Shown here piece after piece: positions 32,779 through 43,885 of a DNA stretch of 64,000 nt. The position numbers and the translations under genes were made by a program. Location of the stretch: contig OX352312.1 in NCBI GenBank assembly GCA_947086415.1, positions 248,001 to 312,000 of the forward strand, given 5' to 3'. Source of the DNA: Pammene aurita (lineage: Eukaryota > Arthropoda > Insecta > Lepidoptera > Tortricidae). How positions within the stretch are numbered: position 1 is the stretch's first letter; every line of letters starts with the position of its first letter. The notes under the pieces were generated by a model. It worked only from the letters and a program-made list of their open reading frames with translations, did no database searches and was not told the DNA's origin.

Positions 32779-33016
32779 TGTGGGAACACACTTGATTACG
32801 AATCCCACAACGCTGCACATTCCGCCCGCGGCGAGGGACGCGCGGGGGTTTGCAAGCTTCAAGTTTGCTCCCACACCTCCCGACACTTCTTCTATGTATT
32901 TCAATGTAAGAACACGTTTAAATATAATAATATTAATTGGAGTCAGATTTTCATTTATGGGTCACCACTAACTTTACCTTGAACGTGCCGAACTGTCTTG
33001 GCCTTCAGTTCGCACA
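32779..33016 (+). repeat. 3' LTR of the CsRn1-type element
   Basis: Identical by eye to the 5' LTR over all 238 bp. It is preceded by a purine-rich ACAAGGGGATGA, the likely polypurine tract, and followed by the TATT target duplication. Confidence 0.9.
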
Positions 33017-33020
33017 TATT

Positions 33021-33845
33021 TATAATAGGCTAAGAAAATTAGATTTTTTTGAAGAATTAATTCCCAGCAGGCTTGAAATCGTTTTAATACCTTCAAGTGG
33101 TCCTAAATGCATGTGATCTGAGTTTGCCCAATCCCAGGAGGTGTGCATAACTTTTTAGCTAAATTTTTGCTCTTTGTCAGTATTTTGCTTCTAGCTCGAA
33201 AACGGTACGTCCGAAGGAAAATATCAAATATATCAATATTAAAGATGGTTAAATTCTGCGTCAAATGAGCATGTTAACTTATAATCCAATTCAGCGGTAC
33301 AGCCAAAATCAAAAATTATAAATCCTGAAGGTGTCTCATTTATTTGAAAAACTAATATTTTGACTTCCATACCACATATCTTTGAAACAGATGACTCCTG
33401 TTGAAAAACCTATAAAACAAAAGTTGAAGATAATACAATTTCACGATATATAGACATCTCAATTTTCAAATTCAGTCACTTTGAAAGGCTAAATTTGACA
33501 TGAATTTAAAATCGTTTTTTTTTTCTAAATCCTTCTATGTTGCATATTTTCCATAAATATGATGTGTGAGGCCTACATTTAATGCATTGTTACAACTAAG
33601 AACATTTCAGTACAAATTTCTAAAAAGAACCCAATCAGAAAACTATTTATACACCGTGTTTTTTTTATTTCCGGTAATTTTAAGGGTATATTTCTGAGCT
33701 TAACTTAAGTTTATTTCTCAAAGACGCCAGTGTCATAATTCGCTCCAGTTCTGAGGTAATCTATACTTCATTCATGTCTTCCTAATTGTGTAAACCTACA
33801 TTAAATTATTTTTTACTCTGAGCGCCCGCTACAAAATGATGCACC
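33021..33845. mobile_element. Foldback element, left arm part 2
   Basis: The inverse of this stretch runs from about 43680 back to about 42240. Good anchors are TCCTAAATGCATGTGATC at 33101-33118 against 43594-43611, CAGATGACTCCTGTTGAAAAA against its inverse near 43307-43327, and GTGTGAGGCCTACATTTAAT near 33564 against its inverse near 42498-42517. It ends where the second LTR element begins. Confidence 0.88.
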
Positions 33846-35159
33846 TGTGAGATATACAGTCGGTGAGATAAATAATGGCCAAAACGTACAGTTTCATTAC
33901 TTCCAGTATCGAATATACATCTAAAGTAATCCATAAGTTGAATCCAAGAACTTGAAATTGTAAGGTAGACGTAAGTTTTCAAATACCACAACTACCCTTA
34001 ATGTATTGTTATGTGACCGTGACTGCCAGAATGCAAATAATGCAACTACCGAATTATATCAGAGATAATTGCAGTTTGATTTCTATTCGTTTCCGTTAAT
34101 CTTTATTAGATTATTTGGATTGGAATTAGTAAATATCTTGCTAACTTAAATATTACGTATCGGGATATCCTGTATTCAATTATTATAGTCGAGTTGACAA
34201 TAATCGAATAATTGTACAAGTAAATAATCTCGTCAAGTGTAATAATTTAGCATTGCTAATTATTATTCACTTGAAGTTATTTACAAGGAGTAAATATATT
34301 ACTTAAACCTTCACGTATTTTGCGAAGCGGATATCCTGTATTGCTGTCACATTATGATTAAGTAAACGATACTAAATATTGATGGTTTAGTGAATAATAA
34401 CTTATTGTCATTTTTAAATTATATTTTCATCTATTTTGAACTAAGGAAATTTACTATTATACTATTTCCAATTATTTATATAACCGGATGTGCCGGAAAT
34501 ATAGAATTCTTGTCCTGCCAGGTAGTAGAAGGGGTAATGGGTAAGCCCTTATAAACAAGTGTCTGGCAGTTGTGGGACACATTGGTGATTGGAGAGCTAA
34601 CCAGCAAGAACCAAGTTAAGTGTAATATTGATTACTCACCTCTAAATAATATTGAGGGTTAATAAAATAAAATTTATTGGTGTGTACCTTGTTACCGTGT
34701 ACCTAATAATGTATTTAAATATATAAACGTGTAGTACTGTATTTCAAGTTGGTGCATGGTACAACGTTCACACCAACCTTATATTGGAAATAATTTAGCC
34801 TTTCTGATTACATAAGATTATATATATTACTCTGTTTTTGCTACAAGTGTTAAATATATTATGTGCAGAATATTATAATTAATGGCCTTACGGGATACTT
34901 GTAGTAATGGTTGAGGAATTAGAATGGATTTAATATCCTTTGTTTTATATCTTGACTTACTTAGTGGTGATGGCAGTATTGCAACATTGATTAAATTATT
35001 CAGAATTATTATAAGTAATATTCTTTAATAAACATCATTGCATTTACTATAGTTGTTCTTAACATTTTATATTTATAAAATGGACTCTCTCCTTTAATCT
35101 ATTCAATGTTGAATAAATGAAATAAATTATATTTTGTCTTTTATTAAATAAATCTGACA
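33846..35159. repeat. Left LTR of the LARD-like element
   Basis: 1314 bp, TG...CA. The next bases (TCAGAAGTGGGATCTTAA) would hold a primer site if the element runs left to right, but the usual TGG start is absent directly after the LTR. Short ORFs inside recur in the partner and look non-coding. Confidence 0.88.
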
Positions 35160-37477
35160 TCAGAAGTGGGATCTTAAACACGCTCTACGCCTATAAAATG
35201 AATGTTTCAGATGACTTTACACGTGGAATGCTGCACCATACCTATACATCATAAGCTGAAATTACTGGAAATATGGGCCGGCCGACTATCTGACACCAAC
35301 GGAAAATCAAGGAAAGGTTTAGTTCCAATTTGTTTTATATTTATATCGCATAAAAAATAAGAACGAACACTTGCTTAATATACACATATATTTTGCTTCT
35401 AACTCGTGTAATGATTTTTTTTTCTCACTGAAGTAATGATTGAGTTAGGTATATTAAATTTTATCCATCTATAACAAATAAGTACAAAATATGTTAAGTA
35501 TTGCTGTCTGTGAGTATTTTTACGTATAAGTACTTACTTATACTTAGGTGGATAAATACAAAGGATATGATACCTTTCAAATTGACATTACAGATGCAGT
35601 TCGTGACCTCAACTACTACTCCGTGCCTCCCATGGTGGCCACCAGCGAGCAGACTGCGGCTGGACAACAGGAGTATACCTGGAGATCGAAATTATCTAAT
35701 GGTGTGAAGTGAAGCATGGTGGTTAGTGTGAAGTGTGAAGAATGGTGGCTAGTCTAAAGAGTAATTCCGGTATGCCATGTTTTTTTTTTTTATTCGATAG
35801 AGCAACACTATACTTGAAGATCTTTTTGCTGAGAAATCTTTTGCTTTGTTGTGTACTTTAGTTTAGGAAAACAAGAATATCCTATATCTTATACAATTTG
35901 TTTAAAAATTATAATATTAACGAAACGTACAAAAAAAAACTTGATGACCATCATTATGAACTGTATTTAATTAATTATAAATCGCATCGTTAAACTTATT
36001 CTTGCTAAGTTTTAAGCACATTTAAATCGCAATTAGGGCTTGCAATCCGAGTTTTTCGAATAATAATTTGGTTGGAAATTATTCGAAATATTCGTATTAT
36101 CCGGATAATATCCGAATAATTGCAGGCATTAATCGTAATACGTAGTAGGCTATAATATTATTATTATTAGTGTTCGGCGACTGGTAGCAATAAGTCATTT
36201 TGACGTCAAACATAATAACTATCATGGATAACCCTGACGTCAAAAATAAAATAATACGTGATATGCTATAAAGAAAAAAACTTAATATTTAATATTATTA
36301 TCGACAATCCACTTATCTAAAGATCACGGTCTCTCTACATCAAAAGACGTGAGTCTTGCGAGGTTGTAAAGTGATAGTTCACCGTTATCATTCAAATTAA
36401 TACCTCTATAGCAAAAATAAATTGATATTAAATACATCTGTACATTATATAAGAAATACAAATTAAGTGGCATCCATAACAATTTCCGTCCTAAAATTGC
36501 TGCCTGTGTCCGATGATTTTTCTTTGACTGTATGATATCTAATGAATATTTACGTATTTCCTTGTCACTATTTCGCAGTACGATACCCCTTTTCATCTGT
36601 ACAGAGCATTAACGTTATCCGTAGTACTGCAATTTTAAGGGTAAACGCCTTAAGCAACCTACCGTCATACCGTCAACGATTATAAAAGTTTTTCTTCTTC
36701 ATTAAAAAAAAAGGGGGAATTTGTTATTAATGAAACAATTCGATGTTGCAGTTCATTAATCTTTTTATAAAAATGGTATCATTCACTTAAATGTACTTGC
36801 ATTCTAGCTTATGCACTACATTTTAAATTATGATGTATTACGTATTAACGTAATTAAAAGTAATAATTGGAAAAGTAGGTACAATATAGTAAATCGTAGT
36901 GTCAGGCTATACAATAAGACAAATGCCAAGTTGTGATTAGTACATAGATGAAGCAAACGTAAAAAAAAATATATTATAAATTTAGGTATGCAGTTGTGAC
37001 ATACACCTCGAGATACCAACGAGTTCCTACTTGCAGTATTACCAATTACAAATGAAGTAATAATATTTTATGCAGTTGTGACATACACCTCGAGATACCA
37101 AAGAGTTTCTACTTACAGTATTACCAATTACAAATAAAGTAATAATATTTTCAGATGATAGTTTTGCTCGTATGACAACTAAATTCACGATTTCTTGATC
37201 AGATATGATCTGTTAACGAAATCTGAAAACTGTTAGTAAAATTTAAATTAGAGTTATTTGAAATTGTAAAAAAAAATCAGTACCTTGAGACTTGAACAGA
37301 TATTTAAAAAACAGAAGATTTGGTTTCCGTTATCTGCAGAATGACCGAGCGGATATAAAATAATTATTGCTGGTTGTACTAATTGTTATTTCATCATCCA
37401 ATCTCCATACTACTAACTAAATTCTGAAGCAATCAAGTATTAGAAAGTGGATAAAATGCACCTTAATCTATTCCCCA
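35160..37477. other. LARD interior, left part
   Basis: Non-coding, AT-rich. It contains an 82-bp direct duplication at 36987-37150 (GCAGTTGTGACATACACCTC then GAGATACCAA in each) and a TCGAATAATAATTTGG region with inverted ATTATTCG words near 36050-36120. No gene. Confidence 0.5.
36987..37150 (+). repeat. 82-bp tandem duplication
   Basis: Two adjacent copies, beginning at 36987 and 37069, each with TATGCAGTTGTGACATACAC and TATTACCAATTACAAAT. A few substitutions separate them. Confidence 0.85.
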
Positions 37478-37501
37478 GGACCTCCTGCTTCGAAGGCAGG
37501 G
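37478..37501 (-). mobile_element. SINE fragment, left of the hAT-type insertion
   Basis: AGGACCTCCTGCTTCGAAGG and the following CAGGG match the minus-strand SINE head at about 17000-17023. The continuation of this head is at 38230. The rest of the SINE is missing on the left. Confidence 0.7.
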
Positions 37502-38229
37502 CAGAGTCGGGCGATATTTAGATAATTTCAAATAAATGTATTCGAAGATAAATTGAATCACATACATTGCGTTGACAATTATTTTTTTATTGAGATAAAT
37601 TATCTAGATGAAGATAACTGGCCTCGTTTGTTATTGAAGTAAGCTTAGAATAATGAATTTATATAGAATATCGCGTCAAGGCCCCTGACTAAATATAAGA
37701 GCTAAGGTACAGCTATCTTATTCATCTGACCACTTCTAGTTCTACATGACTGAACTACTGACATTCATCTTTTATTTTAAATCCCAACTAATTCATATTC
37801 ATATTCATATTCATTTATTTCGTAAATGCACAGATACAATACACGTCAAAAGAAAAAATAAAACTAAAATTAATACTAGTAAGCTATTATATAATACTAA
37901 TTCGCAATTTATAACAAAAGTCAAACGATGTCAATTCTCATTACAATAGAGCTACACAATTATAATTAAGTTAATTTTATGTCACATAATTCTCTAAGGA
38001 AAGCATTTCCAATTAGCTATTTTTTTTAATTCCTTAAAAAATGAGTTATTATTTTCTAGGGTTTGTATATACTTTGTATACTGTTTTTATATAATTTATC
38101 TAGATAAAAATGAAACTGATCTGGATATATTCAAAACAACAAATGATGGATTATTTAGTTATTTCAAATAAAATATCATTTAGTTATCTTCCCGGTTATT
38201 GGTAAATAAATAATTTTTGCCCAACTCTG
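37502..38229. mobile_element. hAT-type non-autonomous element, 8-bp target duplication
   Basis: The ends are CAGAGTCGGGC and GCCCAACTCTG (inverted), and the flanks are a perfect 8-bp duplication AGGCAGGG (37494-37501 and 38230-38237). Duplications of 8 bp and CAG-type ends are features of the hAT superfamily. 728 bp with no transposase. It contains a CATATT microsatellite near 37795-37815. It splits the SINE, since the two flanks join into a continuous SINE head once one duplication copy is discounted. Same ends as 55003-55663. Confidence 0.9.
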
Positions 38230-38270
38230 AGGCAGGGTCACTACCGACTAGGCTGGAAGACCGTTTGTTT
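38230..38270 (-). mobile_element. SINE fragment, right of the hAT-type insertion
   Basis: AGGCAGGGTCACTACCGACT then AGGCTGGAAGACCG matches the minus-strand SINE head at 17016-17043. With 37478-37501 it makes a contiguous head segment. Confidence 0.75.
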
Positions 38271-39640
38271 CTATGTTTGTTTTGTTAGTATGTATTAAAA
38301 GGGTTCACTATATAATTCCCGAAGATTAATCGTCGATCGCATTTCGAAGCTAATTTTTTTTTCCTTGTATAATTTTAACTACGTCGCAACTCAACACAAA
38401 AATTTGTAGTTCTCCTAACTTTGTTTGGATTGAGACATTAACTTAGAAACACTTCGTAAAACATGATATTTTATGTCGTACAATGCTTTCGTAGGCGTTA
38501 CGCTAAGCTTCAATTTGCAAGCCATATCAAACAATAAATTAAGTCGGCTCCTTCGATCATAATCAATAAATATATCATGACTATTTAAATTGAACGGTTC
38601 CCCGATTAGATACACGCAAAAAAAAACCCTTATAAATACAAGCATAAACAGAACATTATTCTATACGATTGTCAAACTCGTATGAAATAAGTAAATTTAT
38701 TCCATTATAATTGATAGATACAAAGAATGAAATGTGTTGCCGAATAAAACTTGGATAAAGAAAGGTTCGTTGAAAAACCAAAACGCTCATTGAAGGATAA
38801 ACGGTTACGATGTAGGAACCATGTTCTTTTAGATGAATCAATTATATATTCTGAATTGATTATGTACTAAAATTGTGGAACTATCGATATGGGTTTTTGA
38901 TGTGTCCACCTGACGAAATTCACGAGTTTAATTTTTGAGTATCCTTGGCCACTGGACGAAGCTGAAACGAACATATGCGTTAAGGTATTTACAAGCAGTA
39001 TACAAAGTATCATAACATTCGGTCCAGTGGTTGCGAAGAAATTAATAATTTACTTTTTTTACTATATATAATTAAAAGCTCATTAGGGCAATACAGTCAT
39101 TAAAACACATGCATTGAAAGGTATAAACCCCGTTCGTTTTTTAAAATAAAATTATTATTTTTATTTATGCCGGTAGTTACATTATTCACGATATTAGTTA
39201 CGTTTTGACTTTTGACAAGTGTCTGATGTGACAAATATGTGAGACGTCAGAGTGAACACAGACACATATAGTAACAAATTGCGTTGCCCTGACTTGGTGT
39301 GTCACTAACCTGTAATTGTCATAAACGCTCCCATGATTGATACAGTATGCTTCTACTATTGTTGATTATTGGCAATAACGTTTGTAGGCAAAAATGCGAC
39401 ATAGCATTCCTGAGAAGTAACCCCATGTGGGATTTCAGGATTTGTCCAGATGCCAAGGTCAGATATGATCATTAGGTATACAAATCACCGTAAAATTTCC
39501 ACATTACCCTCTTTCAAACAAGTGACCTACATGTTATGTTTATAGTTGGACTGATTGAGTGAAAACGACGACGAATGACACGACGACTCGACGACGAAAC
39601 GAATGAATTTATTGACGAGAAATGAATGAAATTTGAATGA
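38271..39640. other. LARD interior, right part
   Basis: AT-rich and non-coding. The words GGCCACTGGACGAAGC (about 38947) and CGGTCCAGTGGTTGCG (about 39020) are loosely inverted. No ORF or known element was found. Confidence 0.45.
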
Positions 39641-39699
39641 AAAGTTGCTACCTAACCTTGCTTGACGAGGATGAGAGAAGTAGTAGCAACGTAACTGTA

Positions 39700-40160
39700 A
39701 ATAAAGATATTGCTGCCGAGCCTGCGAGCTCTCACTTGGTGTAAGTAAGTGAAACAGTAGCAATATAGGGAACAGCTACGAGCCTGCGAGCCCCACTTGA
39801 TGTTATGGGTGGAAAAGTAGCACCTTAGAGGCGCTTGCTAGCTGTGCTTGATGTGGTGAGTAACGCTAGCAGAGTATCATGTAGATAGGATAATTGCTCC
39901 CGAGCCTGCGAGCTCTCACCTGATGTGAGTGAAACAGTAGCAATATAGGGGACATCTACGAGCCTGCGAGCCCCACTTGATGTTATGGGTGGAAGAGTAG
40001 CACCTTAGAGGCGCTTGCTAGCTGTGCTTGGTGTGGTGAGTAACGCTAGCAGAGTATCATGTAGATAGGATAATTGCTTCCGAGCCTGCGAGCTCTCACC
40101 TGATGTGAGTGAAACAGTAGCAATATAGGGACCTGATACAGAGCCTGCGAGCCAACTTGA
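39700..40160. repeat. Tandem array of ~182-bp units next to the right LTR
   Basis: About two and a half units. Each holds GAGCCTGCGAGCTCTCACCT, GTGAAACAGTAGCAATATAG, GAGCCTGCGAGCCCCACTTG and a GCGCTTGCTAGCTGTGCTTG / GTAACGCTAGCAG part. Within a unit the GAGCCTGCGAGC word occurs twice. The array is regular and GC-richer than its surroundings. Confidence 0.85.
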
Positions 40161-40213
40161 TGTAATAATGAGAAATGGGCACTTCGGGAACGAAGTACCT
40201 GTCAGTATGGCCG

Positions 40214-41527
40214 TGTGAGATATACAGTCGGTGAGATAAATAATGGCCAAAACGTACAGTTTCATTACTTCCAGTATCGAATATACATCTAAAGTAATCC
40301 ATAAGTTGAATCCAAGAAGTTGAAATTGTAAGGTAGACGTAAGTTTTCAAATACCACAACTACCCTTAATGTATTGTTATGTGACCGTGACTGCCAGAAT
40401 GCAAATAATGCAACTACCGAATTATATCAGAGATAATTGCAGTTTGATTTCTATTCGTTTCCGTTAATCCTTATTAGATTATTTGGATTGGAATTAGTAA
40501 ATATCTTGCTAACTTAAATATTACGTATCGGGATATCCTGTATTCAATTATTATAGTCGAGTTGACAATAATCGAATAATTGTACAAGTAAATAATCTCG
40601 TCAAGTGTAATAATTTAGCATTGCTAATTATTATTCACTTGAAGTTATTTACAAGGAGTAAATATATTACTTAAACCTTCACGTATTTTGCGAAGCGGAT
40701 ATCCTGTATTGCTGTCACATTATGATTAAGTAAACGATACTAAATATTGATGGTTTAGTGAATAATAACTTGTTGTCATTTTTAAATTATATTTTCATCT
40801 ATTTTGAACTAAGGAAATTTACTATTATACTATTTCCAATTATTTATATAACCGGATGTGCCGGAAATATAGAATTCTTGTCCTGCCAGGTAGTAGAAGG
40901 GGTAATGGGTAAGCCCTTATAAACAAGTGTCTGGCAGTTGTGGGACACATTGGTGATTGGAGAGCTAACCAACAAGAACCAAGTTAAGTGTAATATTGAT
41001 TACTCACCTCTAAATAATATTGAGGGTTAATAAAATAAAATTTATTGGTGTGTACCTTGTTACCGTGTACCTAATAATGTATTTAAATATATAAACGTGT
41101 AGTACTGTATTTCAAGTTGGTGCATGGTACAACGTTCACACCAACCTTATATTGGAAATAATTTAGCCTTTCTGATTACATAAGATTATATATATTACTC
41201 TGTTTTTGCTACAAGTGTTAAATATATTATGTGCAGAATATTATAATTAATGGCCTTACGGGATACTTGTAGTAATGGTTGAGGAATTAGAATGGATTTA
41301 ATATCCTTTGTTTTATATCTTGACTTACTTAGTGGTGATGGCAGTATTGCAACATTGATTAAATTATTCAGAATTATTATAAGTAATATTCTTTAATAAA
41401 CATCATTGCATTTACTATAGTTGTTCTTAACATTTTATATTTATAAAATGGACTCTCTCCTTTAATCTATTCAATGTTGAATAAATGAAATAAATTATAT
41501 TTTGTCTTTTATTAAATAAATCTGACA
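40214..41527. repeat. Right LTR of the LARD-like element
   Basis: Same length (1314 bp) and almost the same sequence as 33846-35159. It is followed by CACC, the target duplication. Confidence 0.88.
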
Positions 41528-41531
41528 CACC

Positions 41532-42528
41532 TGTGTGTTAAGTCAATACAATATGCTTCCTGTGTATCTCAGGCTGTTAATGTTTGAAATAGAATTACAT
41601 TGACATGTCTAGTTTTCAATTGTTTGGTTTAGGGACCGATTGAGGAATCAATCAGTAACTGCTGAACCTACCTACTTAGATGAAATTGAGATAGTTTGAG
41701 TCCGTAAAAAGTACATAAAAAGTAGTTTTCATCCCAAAATACCAACTCTTAAGGGGCTGAAAAGTGGGTAAGACGTTAGTATGAAGAGTTATTAATATAG
41801 TTAAACCGATTTAGATGAAATTTGGTACCTCTGAAAATAGTTTGAGTTCTGGGGGGTTTTTATCCCAGAAAATATCCCTGAAGGGTGTGAAAAGGGGGCA
41901 AAAGTTATTTGTATGGGGAATCAATATCCACTGAACTGATTTAAGTCCATAGATAAAATTTGGTATGGAGGTAGTTTAAGTTCTGGAAAAGGAAATAAAA
42001 TAGTTTTTATCTTAGGAGTCATCCCTTAAGAGGTAAAAAGGGGAGTGGATTACTATCTCTATACTAAGTTTCATCTAAATAGGTTCAGCAGTTATTGATT
42101 GATTCCCCAATCCCCTAATGTAAATAAGGTATATTAACTCAACCAAACAATTGAATATTATGACATGTCAATTAAATTTCGAACATAAACAATCCGAGAT
42201 ACAAAGGAACCATATTGTAGTGACTTAACACACAGTTACATGATTTTATAGCGGGTTCTCAGACTAAAAGAATAATTAAATGTAGGTTTACACAATCGGA
42301 AAGACAAAAATGAAATATCGATTATTACAGAACTGGAGCAAATTAGGGCACTGGCGTCTTTAAGAAATATACTTAAGTTAAGCTCAGGATTGTACCCTTG
42401 GAATTTAGAAATAAATTAAACACGGTGTATAAATAGTTTACTGATTGGGTACGTTTTAGAAATTTGCACTGAAATATTCTTAGTTGTAACGATGCATTAA
42501 ATGTAGGCCTCACACATCATATTATAGC
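41532..42528. mobile_element. Foldback element, end of left arm, centre, start of right arm
   Basis: The left arm ends at about 41690 and the right arm begins at about 42062. Paired words are TGTGTGTTAAGTCA (41532) with its inverse near 42216-42230, and AACTGCTGAACCTA (about 41657) with its inverse near 42081-42094. The 370-bp centre has three diverged direct subrepeats (GATGAAATTTGGTA, TAGTTTGAGTTCTGG and TTTTTATC words) and no ORF. Confidence 0.85.
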
Positions 42529-43157
42529 CCTTACAGCACCGGCTGATACGATCGTGCGTTCAACTTTAAAAAAATCTAGTTTGAAAAATAATCAAGTTTG
42601 CCGCTTCAGTACGGCATCGATCGATCGTGCGTTCGATTATTATTCATTTTAAATCCGCGTGCGTTTAGTTTAGTATTTGTGATTTTTAAATGTGTTTAAT
42701 TCGTTTTTTATTAAATTAAACGTTCTTCTGTCGTATAATGTAGATAATTAAAAGTTTAACTAGAAATTTTAGTCATTTTTTTGTGCTTAAAGTTATAACG
42801 CACGATCGTGCGGGTCAGGACGCAAGTCGACAAATTTAAATTGTGTTGACTATGATAATTTGAAAATATGATCAATCAAAAGCGTTTTTTTTAAATCATT
42901 TCATGTAAAACATGTAAGAAATCTAAAATTTTATTAATAAATATTTATTAACTATTTTGAACTCTGTAATTTACCCTTATATTTCAAAAAAAATAATAAC
43001 GACTTTACTAGGGGTCGCAACGAAATGAAACGATCGTGTGGGTGGGTTTTCACAAAATTTTTGGGGAGGAGAATATTTTTGTCTTTTTATGGGCCTTAAA
43101 TGCACCGAAAAATGCAACTTCAAACCTAAAACCCAAAAAAAAATTTCTCGTGCTGTA
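42529..43157. mobile_element. Inverted-repeat insertion with repeated CGATCGTGCG motifs
   Basis: The ends are CCCTTACAGCAC and GTGCTGTAGGGG (inverted). It interrupts the right foldback arm: the left arm is continuous through the matching point near 33560. Inside there are four or more CGATCGTG words (near 42549, 42621, 42803, 43031), clustered towards the two ends. No transposase. The superfamily is unknown to me, and the target duplication was not resolved. Confidence 0.65.
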
Positions 43158-43885
43158 GGGGATTGGAAAATATGCAACTCTGGAATTTATACAAAACTGA
43201 TTTTGAATTCATGCCAAATTTAGTCTTTCAAAATCACTGTTTTTGAAAATTAAGATGTCGATATAACGTGAAATTATATTCTCTACAACTTGTATTCTAT
43301 AGGTTTTTCAACAGGAGTCATCTGTTTCAAAGATATGTGGTATAGAAGTCAAAATATGAGTTTTTCAATTAAATGAGACATTTTCCCGGTTTATAACTTT
43401 TGATTTCGGCTGTACCGCTGAACCGAACTAAAAGATAAATTGCTCAATCTACGTAGAATTTAACCCTCTTTAATATTTATATGAATGACATTTTCCGTCG
43501 GACGTATCGTTTTCGAGCTACAAGCAAAAAACTGACGAAGAACAAAAATTTCGCTAAAAAGTTATGCACACCTCGTGGGATTGGGCAAACTCGGATCACA
43601 TGCATTTAGGACCACATGAAGGTATTAAAGCGATTTCCAGCCTGCTGGGAATTATTTCCTCAAAACACTTTTTATAGATCTTATTTGCTTGGCCTATAAG
43701 CTTTAAAATTGTATATATTTAAAAACTGCATTAAATATTCGTCCTTATAATATTTTTTTTATTTAAAAATAAATGATATTTATTAGATATATAACGTTCT
43801 AAAAAATTTTTTTTTTTTGAGTGTTTTTCCTCTCCGCAGACCTTTTTTTTTTAGTTTCAATTTTTACTTTTTTATTCTAAAATGT
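43158..43885. mobile_element. Foldback element, right arm outer part
   Basis: Inverse of 27105-27308 joined to 33021-33560. Similarity fades after about 43885, near TTTACTTTTTTATTC, which pairs with the A-rich start of the left arm. Confidence 0.85.

Larger units (their letters stand above)
27309..33016 (+). mobile_element. Complete CsRn1-type Ty3/Gypsy retrotransposon
   Basis: Two LTRs of 238 bp (27309-27546 and 32779-33016) are identical by eye and bounded by TG...CA, with a 4-bp target duplication TATT (27305-27308 and 33017-33020). An 18-base primer site for tRNA-Trp follows the 5' LTR, and a purine tract (ACAAGGGG) precedes the 3' LTR. The tRNA-Trp primer, the unusual CHCC zinc motif in Gag and the Pol order PR-RT-RH-IN place it in the CsRn1 clade (known from Clonorchis CsRn1 and Bombyx Kabuki). 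Identical LTRs mean a recent insertion. One in-frame stop lies in integrase. A further small ORF precedes the 3' LTR. Confidence 0.92.
33846..41527. mobile_element. 7.7-kb LTR retrotransposon without gag or pol (LARD-like)
   Basis: Two 1314-bp repeats (33846-35159, 40214-41527) start TGTGAGATATACAG and end AATCTGACA, with a 4-bp target duplication CACC (33842-33845, 41528-41531). I counted only about four differences between them by eye. The 5054-bp interior has no ORF above 90 codons and no trace of RT, integrase or Gag motifs. That fits a large retrotransposon derivative moved by proteins of another element. The strand is not determined. The interior holds a tandem array near the right LTR and a SINE split by a hAT-type element. 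Confidence 0.88.
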
